Shown piece by piece: positions 25,388 through 32,415 of a stretch of DNA of 37,404 nucleotides. Below the pieces are notes generated by a model. The model searched no databases. It was not told where the DNA came from and saw only the letters and a program-made list of their open reading frames with translations. This stretch comes from Candidatus Flavonifractor intestinigallinarum (lineage in GTDB: Bacteria; Bacillota; Clostridia; Oscillospirales; Oscillospiraceae). Numbering within the stretch: position 1 is the stretch's first letter; each line of letters starts with the position of its first letter. The stretch is from assembly GCA_019119165.1 (NCBI GenBank), contig DWXO01000091.1:1-37404 (forward strand), read 5' to 3'. The position numbers and the translations under genes were made by a program.

Positions 25388-25456
25388 CGGGCCGACGTAG
25401 GCATCGGCCCCTACAAATGTCAGCGGTCAGTAGGGGCGGATGCCCACATCCGCCCG
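25388..25456. repeat. Paired palindromic repeat element overlapping the cbiD 3' end
   Basis: Arm A (25388-25414) contains GGGCCGACGTAGGCATCGGCCC and ends CCCCTAC. A 15-nt spacer (25415-25429) is followed by arm B (25430-25456), which starts GTAGGGG and contains GGGCGGATGCCCACATCCGCCC. The architecture matches the element at 18461-18524. Arm B lies inside the cbiD coding region and the spacer carries its stop codon. Arm A occupies the gap before cbiF. Confidence 0.8.
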
Positions 25457-26583
25457 TTCCGGTGGAGGGCCAGCAATTTGTCCGCCCCAGTGGTTTTGCC
25501 CAGCAGTCCGTACTGGTTGGAGAAAAACACCGCCTCAATGGACAGCTCCGGCCCGGCCCTGTGTTTCAGCACTTCCTCCAGGGCCTGGGCAATGGAGGCC
25601 ATCACTGGTTCCAGCAGCCCGGCCTCCTTCAGCAGTTCCACCCCGGCGTCGGTGGTGGGGCAGGCAAAGAGGGCTTTCAGCAGCGCCGGACTGCCTCCTG
25701 CCAGGGCGGCATGGGCGGTAAGAGTCTCCCGCCTGCCGTCGGCCACCTTGGAGTGGGTGTTCATGCTTCCCGCCGCCACTTTGATGAGCTTGCCCAGATG
25801 GCCCACCAGCAGGAAGGACCGGAAGCCCAACCCGGCGGCGTGGTCGATGGCATGGCCCAGATAATTGCTGCAGGTGCAGCGGTGGGTCAGGTCCAGGCCC
25901 AGGGTCCCCTGGGCGAAGGAGTCCCCGTAGTTGCCTGGGGTCACCAGCAGGTCGGTCACTCCCGCGGCTTTGGCCATGTCCTGCTCCAGGTAGAGGGAGT
26001 CGATGAGGGCGGCCTCGCTCATGGGCCGGACGATGCCGCTGGTACCCAGGATGGAGATGCCCCCCTCAATGCCCAGCCGGGGATTGAAGGTTCGCTCTGC
26101 CAGGGCCTCCCCCTCGGGCACGGAGATGGTGACTTGCAGCCCGCCGGTATAGCCCGCCCGGGCGGCTTCCTCCTCCGCCTGCTGCCGGATCATACGCCGG
26201 GGGGTGGAGTTGATGGCGGCCTCCCCCACCGGCTGATCCAGACCGGGCCGGGTCACCCGCCCCACCCCGGTACCGCCGTCGATGGTCACGCCGGGCGTGT
26301 CGGTTTTCTCCACCCGGGCAACGATCAGGGTGCCATTTGTCACGTCCGGGTCGTCCCCGCCGTCCTTCCGGACGGCGCAACTGGCCCAGTTTGCTCCGGC
26401 GGCGTGCTCCAGCAGCTGGGCCTCCACCGCGATCCCCGCCGGGGTGTCCACCCGCACCGCGGGCAGGGTCTCCCCGGTGAGCAGCAGCCGGACCGCCCCT
26501 ACCGTGGCGGCGGCGGCGCAGGTACCGGTGGTATAGCCGCAGCGCAGCCTCTTATTCCCCACCGGGATATACAGTTCCAGCAC
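25420..26583 (-). CDS. cbiD: Cobalt-precorrin-5B C1-methyltransferase
   Basis: SAM-dependent C1 methyltransferase of the anaerobic pathway, about 387 residues. The conserved N-terminus KRLRCGYTTGTCAAAATVGAV is the CbiD hallmark. TDTPGVTIDGGTGVGRVTRPGL, INSTPRRMI, ISILGTSGIVRPMSEAAL and LVTPGNYGDSFA follow. The best start is GTG at 26583 with AGGAGG 7 nt upstream; a GTG at 26586 is an alternative. An in-frame ATG at 26658 is rejected because it lies before the attenuator hairpin. The last residues (GRMWASAPT, then DR and stop) are encoded by a dispersed repeat arm and its spacer, so the native C-terminus has probably been replaced. It is the first gene of the B12 block. Confidence 0.95.
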   Translation of the reverse strand: MLELYIPVGNKRLRCGYTTGTCAAAATVGAVRLLLTGETLPAVRVDTPAGIAVEAQLLEHAAGANWASCAVRKDGGDDPDVTNGTLIVARVEKTDTPGVTIDGGTGVGRVTRPGLDQPVGEAAINSTPRRMIRQQAEEEAARAGYTGGLQVTISVPEGEALAERTFNPRLGIEGGISILGTSGIVRPMSEAALIDSLYLEQDMAKAAGVTDLLVTPGNYGDSFAQGTLGLDLTHRCTCSNYLGHAIDHAAGLGFRSFLLVGHLGKLIKVAAGSMNTHSKVADGRRETLTAHAALAGGSPALLKALFACPTTDAGVELLKEAGLLEPVMASIAQALEEVLKHRAGPELSIEAVFFSNQYGLLGKTTGADKLLALHRNGRMWASAPTDR

Positions 26584-26603
26584 CACACCGCCTCCTTCCA
26601 CAC

Positions 26604-26638
26604 AAAAAGGCCCTCCCCAAACTGGGGAGGGCCTTTTT
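26604..26638 (-). terminator. Riboswitch-controlled attenuator before cbiD
   Basis: A 15-bp perfect stem AAAAAGGCCCTCCCC/GGGGAGGGCCTTTTT (26604-26618 with 26624-26638) gives a strong GC hairpin followed by a U5 tract on the minus strand. It lies between the cobalamin aptamer and the cbiD ribosome site, about 7 nt upstream of AGGAGG. No gene precedes it within its transcript, so it can only act as a leader terminator. Confidence 0.9.
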
Positions 26639-26685
26639 CCGATGAAAAAATGCCGCACCTCTCCACCTCAGAGCTACGCAAGACC

Positions 26686-26852
26686 GTATCCCTGCAGCGG
26701 GTCTCCTGGCTTGCGCTTCCTCCTCCGGCGCACCTTCTCAGCCCAACGGGCCAATGGTGTTCGCGCCTTCGTCCACGCTTACAGTAGAGGTAAGACTGCG
26801 CCGGATTTGCACCGGCTTCCCCCTTGGCGGCACTGCCGCAACTGCGGATACC
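26686..26852 (-). promoter_or_regulatory. Cobalamin riboswitch upstream of cbiD
   Basis: On the minus strand the aptamer reads in order: P1 strand GGTATCCGCAG, AAGGGGGAAGCCGGTGCAAATC, CGGCGCAGTCTTACCTCTACTGTAAG, the CACCATTGGCCCGTTGGGCTGAGAAGGTG segment (shown here in two parts: CACCATTGG and CTGAGAAGGTG), CAAGCCAGGAGACC, and the closing P1 strand CTGCAGGGATAC. P1 pairs 26842-26852 with 26686-26697. It has its own promoter (26870-26898) and an attenuator downstream. High cobalamin is expected to favour the terminator and shut off the block. Confidence 0.95.
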
Positions 26853-26869
26853 ATTTAATTCTTCGCCCC

Positions 26870-26898
26870 ATTATATCAGGGTCCAGGGGAAATGTAAA
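26870..26898 (-). promoter_or_regulatory. Sigma-A promoter of the cobalamin block
   Basis: On the minus strand, TTTACA (26893-26898) and a perfect TATAAT (26870-26875) are separated by exactly 17 nt. The start point would lie about 10 nt before the riboswitch P1 strand. The -35 box lies 12 nt downstream of the stop codon of the GNAT gene. The 326-nt gap between that gene and cbiD is filled by this promoter, the riboswitch and the attenuator. Confidence 0.85.
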
Positions 26899-26909
26899 GG
26901 TGATTTTTG

Positions 26910-27368
26910 TCATAGAAGCCCATCAGACCGCTTCCGTATCACAACAAAATTAGTCAATTTGACCCCGTGGCGCTCCACCTGCTGCTCCCGCTCCACCTGC
27001 CAGCCCCGTTTTTTAAAAAAGGGCCGGGCGGTGAGGGAGGCGTGGGTCAGCCGGGCGTCGGGCAGGCTGTCGCACAGAGCGGCGGCAATCCCCCGGCGCT
27101 GATAGTCCCTGTGTACATACAGCCGGTCCAGGTAGCCGCCGTCGGCCAGGTCGGCAAAGCCCACAATGACGCCGTCCCACTCCGCCACCAGGGTGGTGTG
27201 GGCCTGAAAGGAGGCATCCCAGGCCGCCAGATCCACCTGTCCGTCGGCCCAGGCGTCCAGCTGCTCGGGGGTGTAGTCCTGTCCGCACACCCCATGAACC
27301 GTCTGGTAAAAAAGCTCCGCCAGAATGGGGCAGTCCGACGGGCGGTAGGGCCGTACCGTCAGACTCAT
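26910..27368 (-). CDS. GNAT family N-acetyltransferase
   Basis: Acetyl-CoA dependent acetyltransferase of 152 residues with unknown substrate. It opens MSLTVRPYRPSDCPILAELF, with a YTPEQLDAWA segment seen in YafP/ElaA-like small GNATs. The acetyl-CoA loop is in LYVHRDYQRRGIAAALCDSL (motif A, Q/RxxGxG/A at about 92-97), preceded by LVAEWDGVIVGFADLADGGYL. ATGA overlap with the P-type ATPase gene upstream shows they form one operon. The link between the two activities is not obvious. Confidence 0.88.
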   Translation of the reverse strand: MSLTVRPYRPSDCPILAELFYQTVHGVCGQDYTPEQLDAWADGQVDLAAWDASFQAHTTLVAEWDGVIVGFADLADGGYLDRLYVHRDYQRRGIAAALCDSLPDARLTHASLTARPFFKKRGWQVEREQQVERHGVKLTNFVVIRKRSDGLL

Positions 27369-29800
27369 GTGCGATGCCCCATATATCTGGCCTTATCCCA
27401 CAGCAGGGCGCCGTACTGACACACCTTCAGCAGCACGTTCATCACCGGGTAGGACAGGCACAGGAACACCACCAGCACCAGGAAGGACTGGATGGTCAGC
27501 TGGCTCAGGCCGAAGCTGGCGCCGAACCAGATGATGGCCACCGTGGAGGAGGCGCTCATGGCGATCATCAGCACCCGCCGTTTCCAGTCGAAGGGCTTAC
27601 ACACCTGATAGAGCACCAGCAGACCGATGACCACCAGCAGAATGGTGGACATGGTGGACAGCTCGTCGGTGGTAAAGCCGAACACCAGATAGAAGGCCTC
27701 CAGCCCCAGCACAATGATCAGGTCGGTAAGGCCGCCGGGCAGGGCCGCCCGGAACACGTTGGTGAGGAATTTCCCCTTCACCAGGGCGTGGTTGGGCTCC
27801 AGCGCCAGGAAGAGGGATGGCACGCCGATGGTGACGGCGCTGAGGAAGGAAATCTGCAGCGGGGTCACCGGGTAGGGGAAGGTGGCAAACAGGGAGATGA
27901 TGGACAGGAAGAAGGAGAAGATATTTTTCACCAGATAGAGGGCGGCGGCCCGCTGGATGTTGTTGATGACCCGCCGGCCCTCGGCCACCACCTTGGGCAT
28001 GGCAGCAAAGTCAGAGTTGAGGAGCACCAGCTGGGCGGCGTGGCAGGCGGCCTCCGCGCCGGAGGCCATGGCAATGCCGCAGTCGGCATCCTTCAGAGCC
28101 AGCACGTCGTTGACGCCGTCGCCGGTCATGGCCACGGTGTGGCCCGCCCGCTGGAGGGCCTGGACCAGCTTGCGCTTCTGGTCGGGGGTGACCCGGCCGA
28201 ACACGGTAAATTCCCGCACCGCCCGGTCCATATCCGCGTCGGAGTGGAGGGTGGCGGCGTCCACATAGCGGTCCGCCCCCTGGATGCCCGCCTGACGGGC
28301 CACCTCGGCCACCGTCACCGGGTTATCGCCGGAAATGACCTTGACGGCCACCTTCTGCTCGGCAAAGAACTGGAAGGTCTTGGGCGCCGACTCCCGCACC
28401 CGGTTGGACAGCAGCACCAGGGCCATGGGGCACACCCGCCGGGGGTCCAGCCCCTTCTGGTCGGGCATCCCCTGGTACTCGGCGGCCAGCAGCACCCGGT
28501 AGCCCTTGGCGGACCAGGGGTCCACCTGCTCCTTCAGATCCCCGTACCGGGGCCCCAGAATGAACTCGGGGGCGCCCACCAGATAGGCGCCGTGGCCGGG
28601 AAAGACGGCGGCGCTCCACTTGGTGGCGGAGGTGAAGGGGATGGTCTTTTCCGCGTGCCAGGCCGACCGGCCATGGAACTTCTTCTGCATGGCCCGGGCG
28701 GTATCGTTGTCTGCCTCGGAAACCTGATAAAAGGCGTTGAGAATCTCGGTGACCTCGGTCTCGGCGTACTTCTCCGGGTCCAGGTACACCACCTCCCCCA
28801 CCTCCATCCGGGGCTCGGTGATGGTGCCCGTCTTGTCCACACACAGCACGTCCACCCGGGCCAGGGTCTCGATGCAGTTCATATCCTGGGCCAGCACCTT
28901 GCCCTGGGCCAGCCGGATCATGCTCACCGCCAGGGCCACGCTGGTCAGCAGGTAGAGGCCCTCGGGGATCATGCCGATGAGGGCGGCCACCGTGGACACC
29001 ACTGTCTCCTGGAAGGTACGGCCCACGATGAAAAATTCCTTGGCAAACAGGGCGATGCCGATGGGAATGAGCAGGATACCGATGACCCGGATCAGCTTGT
29101 CCAGAGAGGACATCATCTCGCTCTTGCCCACGGTGACGTCCTTTTTGGCCTCCAGGGTGAGGCGGGCGGCGTAGGACTCCGCCCCCACCCGGTCCAGCCG
29201 GGCCCGGCAGCGCCCCGCCACCACGAAGGAGCCGGAGAGCAGGGCGTCTCCCGGCCGCTTGACGATGGCGTCGGCCTCGCCGGTGATGAGGGCCTCGTTG
29301 ACCTGGACCTGACCGGCCAGTACCGTGGCGTCGGCGGGGATCTGGTCGCCGGAGGCCAGCTCCGCCACGTCGTCCCGCACCAGATGGGCGGCGGGCACCG
29401 AGCCCAGCTGCCCCTCCCGCACCACGTTGGCCCGGGGGGCGGCCAGCAGGTTGAGCTTGTCGATGGTCTGCTTGGAGCGCAGCTGCTGCAAAATGCCGAT
29501 GCCGGTGTTGGCCATGGCGATGAGCAGGAATAAAAGGTCCTCCACCGATCCCACAAAGATCAGCAGAGCGGCCAGCACCACAAAGATGAAGTTGAAGAAG
29601 GTAAAGACGTTGGCCCGCACGATCTGCCCCACGGTCTTGGTGGGGGATTCCACCGGATCGTTGGCCCAGCCGTTCTGCTGGCGCTCCCGTACCTGGGCCA
29701 TGGTGAGGCCCAGGTTGGGGTCCGGGCTCACCCGGGGCACGTCCCGGCGGGGACGGGGGACGCTCTGGGGTGATGGATGCTGTTTCTGCTTGCCTTTCAT
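27365..29800 (-). CDS. HAD-type cation-translocating P-type ATPase (CtpE-like)
   Basis: Membrane cation pump of 811 residues. The actuator domain has LITGEAD (about 171-177), TM4 has MIPEGLYLLTSVALAVSM (PEGL at 279-282), and the phosphorylated aspartate is Asp322 in CVDKTGTITEP. The hinge motif is TGDGVNDVLALKDAD, and GRVTPDQKRKLVQALQ is in the P-domain. Hydrophobic helices are at about 66-105, 237-258 and 268-296, with further helices in the last 200 residues. No heavy-metal domain or CPC motif is present, arguing against a copper/zinc pump. The PEGLxLLTSVA pattern resembles mycobacterial CtpE, linked to Ca2+, but the ion cannot be fixed from sequence. I chose the ATG at 29800, with GAGGG 8 nt upstream; a TTG 17 codons earlier is unlikely. 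It has its own promoter (29863-29891). Confidence 0.92.
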   Translation of the reverse strand: MKGKQKQHPSPQSVPRPRRDVPRVSPDPNLGLTMAQVRERQQNGWANDPVESPTKTVGQIVRANVFTFFNFIFVVLAALLIFVGSVEDLLFLLIAMANTGIGILQQLRSKQTIDKLNLLAAPRANVVREGQLGSVPAAHLVRDDVAELASGDQIPADATVLAGQVQVNEALITGEADAIVKRPGDALLSGSFVVAGRCRARLDRVGAESYAARLTLEAKKDVTVGKSEMMSSLDKLIRVIGILLIPIGIALFAKEFFIVGRTFQETVVSTVAALIGMIPEGLYLLTSVALAVSMIRLAQGKVLAQDMNCIETLARVDVLCVDKTGTITEPRMEVGEVVYLDPEKYAETEVTEILNAFYQVSEADNDTARAMQKKFHGRSAWHAEKTIPFTSATKWSAAVFPGHGAYLVGAPEFILGPRYGDLKEQVDPWSAKGYRVLLAAEYQGMPDQKGLDPRRVCPMALVLLSNRVRESAPKTFQFFAEQKVAVKVISGDNPVTVAEVARQAGIQGADRYVDAATLHSDADMDRAVREFTVFGRVTPDQKRKLVQALQRAGHTVAMTGDGVNDVLALKDADCGIAMASGAEAACHAAQLVLLNSDFAAMPKVVAEGRRVINNIQRAAALYLVKNIFSFFLSIISLFATFPYPVTPLQISFLSAVTIGVPSLFLALEPNHALVKGKFLTNVFRAALPGGLTDLIIVLGLEAFYLVFGFTTDELSTMSTILLVVIGLLVLYQVCKPFDWKRRVLMIAMSASSTVAIIWFGASFGLSQLTIQSFLVLVVFLCLSYPVMNVLLKVCQYGALLWDKARYMGHRT

Positions 29801-29862
29801 GTATTCGCCCTCAATACTGTAAATTCCGCCCGTCAGGCGGATAATTTCCAAAATCTTGTCAC

Positions 29863-29891
29863 ATTATAGCCGATTTTTCCGGCACATACAA
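29863..29891 (-). promoter_or_regulatory. Sigma-A promoter of the ATPase-GNAT operon
   Basis: On the minus strand, TTGTAT (29886-29891) and a perfect TATAAT (29863-29868) are separated by 17 nt. The start codon of the ATPase gene is about 62 nt downstream of the -10 box. Confidence 0.75.
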
Positions 29892-29990
29892 GGCCGCCGG
29901 ATAAATCTTAACCAATTCTCCACAATTTCTTAAGTCAGGGGCATGGAGCCCCTCCTTCTCCGCTATACTGGAACCAAAGGAGGGGTATCC

Positions 29991-30251
29991 ATGGAGCCCA
30001 TTTCAGACAAGATGCACGTCCTGCTCCGGCTGGCACTGTGCGGCGGCGGAGCCGCCCTGCTGTACGCGGGCGCTCTCAAGCTGCCCGCCCTGGCCGACCG
30101 CCGCCCCTGGCTGGAGGAGCACCGGCTCCAGGTCATAGCCCTGGGAGCGGCGGGGCTGTTCGGCCTGTCCCTGCTGGCCTTTCCCCGTCCGGCGGTGGAA
30201 GAGGAGCAGGAGGCGCCCGACTGCTGCGACGGCTATGAGCCGGTGGAGTAA
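29991..30251 (+). CDS. Small two-helix membrane protein, unknown function
   Basis: I do not recognise a family. The 86-residue product starts MEPISDKMHVLLRLALCGGG. Two hydrophobic segments are visible: about 9-31 and about 44-62 (VIALGAAGLFGLSLLAF). A charged hairpin lies between them, and the acidic tail AVEEEQEAPDCCDGYEPVE has a CC pair. The start is strongly supported by AAAGGAGGGG at good spacing; a longer frame from 29943 has no ribosome site. A TATACT box (29964-29969) could be the -10 element, but no good -35 is seen. It is the only plus-strand gene between two minus-strand operons and ends at a strong shared hairpin terminator. Coding is supported by context and codon use, not by homology. 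Confidence 0.7.
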   Translation: MEPISDKMHVLLRLALCGGGAALLYAGALKLPALADRRPWLEEHRLQVIALGAAGLFGLSLLAFPRPAVEEEQEAPDCCDGYEPVE

Positions 30252-30264
30252 GCCGCCCCAAAAG

Positions 30265-30294
30265 CACAGGGCCCGCCGGAAGGCGGGCCCTGTG
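30265..30294. terminator. Hairpin terminator between convergent genes
   Basis: A perfect 13-bp stem CACAGGGCCCGCC/GGCGGGCCCTGTG (30265-30277 with 30282-30294) with a GGAA loop lies between the stop of the small membrane protein gene and the stop of the ROK kinase gene. The minus-strand side is followed by CTTTTGG, and the plus-strand side lacks a T-tract, so termination efficiency may differ by strand. Confidence 0.7.
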
Positions 30295-30300
30295 GGGAGG

Positions 30301-31251
30301 TTATCGGAACAGGGGCAGCAGGGCCGCGCCGATGATGCCGGCGTCATTGCCCAGGGCCGCCCGCACCAGCCGGGTACGGTGGACGCTGTTGCGGGCATAG
30401 TCCTCCCGGTTGAGGATGTAGCGCACCGGGGCCATCAGGGTCTCCCCCTGGGCGGAGGGCCCGCCGCCAATGCAGAATACCTCGGGCTGGAAGATGTTCA
30501 CCAGACTGGCCACGCCGCAGCCCAGGTAATCCACATACTCGTCAATGACCATTCCGGCTGCGGCGTCGCCCAGGGCCGCGGCGTCAAAGGGGGTGCGGCC
30601 GTTGACCGCCTCCAGAGACCCGGCCAGCTCCCACAGCTTGGAGTCGGGGTGGTCCTGCATCACCTCACGGGTGCGCTTGATGAGAGCGGTGGCGGAGCAG
30701 TAGGCCTCAAAGCAGCCCTTCCGGCCGCAGGTACACAGCCGCCCGCCGTGCTCGATGACAAAGTGGCCCACCTCCATACCGGCGTAGTTGAAGCCGGTAT
30801 ACAGCTTGCCGTTGAGGACGGCGCCGCCGCCCACGCCGGTGCCCAGGGTAATGGCCACCATGGAGTTGCTGCCCTTGCCGGCCCCGGCGGCAAATTCGCC
30901 CAGAGCGGCGGCGTTGGCGTCGTTCTCCAGATAGATCTCCTTGTTCAGCCGCTCCGCCATCAGAGCGGTGAGGGGCACGTTGGAAAAATCCAGGTTGGAC
31001 CAGAACCGGATCACGCCGGTATCCGGCTCAATGGTGCCGGGGGAGCCGATGCCCACCGACGCGATATCGTCCATGGACAGGCCCATCTGCTCCACTGCCG
31101 CCCGGGAAGCAGCCGCCATCTGATCGGCCACCTGGTCCGCCGGAACGCCCCGGGGGGTGGGCAGGCTGGCCTTGCCCAACAGTTCTCCCTTTTCAGTCAC
31201 CACTGCGGCGGCCACGTTGGTGCCGCCCAGATCAATCCCCAAATAGTACAT
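30301..31251 (-). CDS. ROK family sugar kinase (probable glucokinase)
   Basis: ROK-family kinase of 316 residues, most like Firmicutes glucokinases, phosphorylating glucose to glucose 6-phosphate in the cytosol. The ATP phosphate loop is MYYLGIDLGGTNVAAAVV. IGSPGTIEPDTG follows, the substrate site is in YLENDANAAALGEFAAGAGK, and LGTGVGGGAVLNGKL is diagnostic. The zinc-binding motif appears as GGRLCTCGRKGCFEAYCS, with an upstream glutamate-histidine (EVGHFVIEHG). No N-terminal HTH is present, so it is a kinase and not a ROK repressor. The start lies at ATG 31251 (or the adjacent 31254), with AGGAGG upstream. It has its own promoter at 31280-31308. Other hexose or N-acetylhexosamine specificity is possible. 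Confidence 0.9.
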   Translation of the reverse strand: MYYLGIDLGGTNVAAAVVTEKGELLGKASLPTPRGVPADQVADQMAAASRAAVEQMGLSMDDIASVGIGSPGTIEPDTGVIRFWSNLDFSNVPLTALMAERLNKEIYLENDANAAALGEFAAGAGKGSNSMVAITLGTGVGGGAVLNGKLYTGFNYAGMEVGHFVIEHGGRLCTCGRKGCFEAYCSATALIKRTREVMQDHPDSKLWELAGSLEAVNGRTPFDAAALGDAAAGMVIDEYVDYLGCGVASLVNIFQPEVFCIGGGPSAQGETLMAPVRYILNREDYARNSVHRTRLVRAALGNDAGIIGAALLPLFR

Positions 31252-31279
31252 CATCCCGCCTCCTTTGTTCTTCTCCCTG

Positions 31280-31308
31280 ATTATAATGCACCCGGCCCGG
31301 CGGCACAA
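31280..31308 (-). promoter_or_regulatory. Sigma-A promoter of the ROK kinase gene
   Basis: On the minus strand, TTGTGC (31303-31308) and a perfect TATAAT (31280-31285) are separated by 17 nt, about 28 nt before the start codon. It lies directly after the terminator of the upstream operon. Confidence 0.75.
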
Positions 31309-31312
31309 GAGG

Positions 31313-31342
31313 AAAAAACGGCGTCCCACGGACGCCGTTTTT
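31313..31342. terminator. Terminator of the glycosyltransferase-flippase operon
   Basis: The stem CGGCGTCC/GGACGCCG (31319-31326 with 31330-31337, loop CAC) is flanked by A6 on the left and T5 on the right, so it can act on either strand. On the minus strand it begins at the stop codon of the membrane protein gene and is followed by T6. Confidence 0.85.
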
Positions 31343-32415
31343 CAGGTCACGATAGGCCCCCGGGCCCGCTTAGGGTAAGCGGTGGAATCCTCCTCCCGCC
31401 GCTGGCGGCGGGTCCGCAGGTGGACCGTCAGCGCCACAATGGCGCTGAGCAGCAGGAAGGAGTAGAAGCTGATGCCCCGGGACACCAGCACGGCGGGGGT
31501 CACCAGGCTGGAGCCGAAGAACAGGGCCATAGCGGTGACGAAACCTCCCTCGGAGGCTCCCACGGCGCCGGGCAGAGGCAGATTGGCCACCGCCAGGGTC
31601 ACCAGGGCCTGGGTGGCAATGATCTCCAGCGGGCTGGCGCCCGACAGGCCGAAGGCGTAGTACACCGCCACCGGAACGGAGAAGAGGGCGGTGAGCTGGA
31701 CGATGGTGATGAGCACCAGGCCCACCATCATGCCCGGATTCTGTTTGACGCACTGGGCGCCCTTGTGGTACTCCTCCATCTGCTTTTCCAGCCGCTGGCG
31801 GGCCTTGTCCTCATGGCGGATGATATGGACCTTCACCAGCAGCTTGAGCACGCCGCCGGTAAGCTTGCGGGCGGCGTTGGGCAGGAACATGAGGGAGAGC
31901 ATTCCCACCGTCAGACTGCCGTTGACCACCACGCCGTAGAGCAGCAGCAGGCCCAGGCCGCCGCCCAGGTTCTGCACCAGATCGAAGTGGGTCAGGGCGG
32001 CCGTCAGAGCGTAGGCAATGACCACCGCCTGATAGCACGCGGCAATGAGCATCATGTTCAGGGCACCGTGGGCCGCCGGGATACCGTCCTTGGACATATA
32101 GTAGACCTGGGCGGGCTGTCCTCCGGTGGAGGAGGGGGTGATGGAGCTAACGTAAAAGCCCACAAAGGAATAACCCAGGCAGCGGCGGTAGCGCACCTTA
32201 TGGCCCAGACGCCCCAAAACGATCCTGGAACACAGGGCCTCGCTGCCCACAAACACAAACATCATGGCCAGCCCCACCAGCAGCCACAGGGGGTTGAGCT
32301 GCCGCAGGGTATCGGTCAGCCGCGAGAAGGACATATCCCGGAGCAGCATATAGCCGGTAAAGGCCATGAGGGCCAGAATCAGACCGATACCGACCAAGCT
32401 CTTCCGTTTGTCCAT
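31342..32415 (-). CDS. LPG synthase/flippase-type membrane protein (UPF0104/MprF-N family)
   Basis: Integral membrane protein of 357 residues of the lysylphosphatidylglycerol synthase transmembrane family (AglD/MprF N-domain type). Eight or so hydrophobic helices are visible (about 9-27, 42-60, 79-93, 117-140, 150-175, 225-250, 258-280, 290-335). Family motifs are GYSFVGFYVSSITPSSTGGQPAQVYYM (shown in full form at about 81-107: key residues are the TPSSTGGQPAQ core) and the late LPLPGAVGASEGGF. It lacks the C-terminal aminoacyl-transferase domain of MprF, so lysyl-PG synthesis is not expected; a lipid or glycolipid flippase role is inferred. The ATG at 32415 overlaps the stop of the glycosyltransferase gene by one base (TGATG), suggesting that the two products act together. 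Confidence 0.88.
   Translation of the reverse strand: MDKRKSLVGIGLILALMAFTGYMLLRDMSFSRLTDTLRQLNPLWLLVGLAMMFVFVGSEALCSRIVLGRLGHKVRYRRCLGYSFVGFYVSSITPSSTGGQPAQVYYMSKDGIPAAHGALNMMLIAACYQAVVIAYALTAALTHFDLVQNLGGGLGLLLLYGVVVNGSLTVGMLSLMFLPNAARKLTGGVLKLLVKVHIIRHEDKARQRLEKQMEEYHKGAQCVKQNPGMMVGLVLITIVQLTALFSVPVAVYYAFGLSGASPLEIIATQALVTLAVANLPLPGAVGASEGGFVTAMALFFGSSLVTPAVLVSRGISFYSFLLLSAIVALTVHLRTRRQRREEDSTAYPKRARGPIVT

Noticed and set aside
26584-26658. In-frame ATG at 26658 as the cbiD start
   Set aside because: It lies upstream of the attenuator hairpin, and translation would run through the terminator stem; GTG at 26583 has AGGAGG at correct spacing and matches the family N-terminus.
27374-29533. 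Open frame of about 719 codons on the plus strand opposite the P-type ATPase
   Set aside because: Low-complexity Gly/His/Gln-rich translation without a ribosome site, opposite a gene with clear catalytic motifs.
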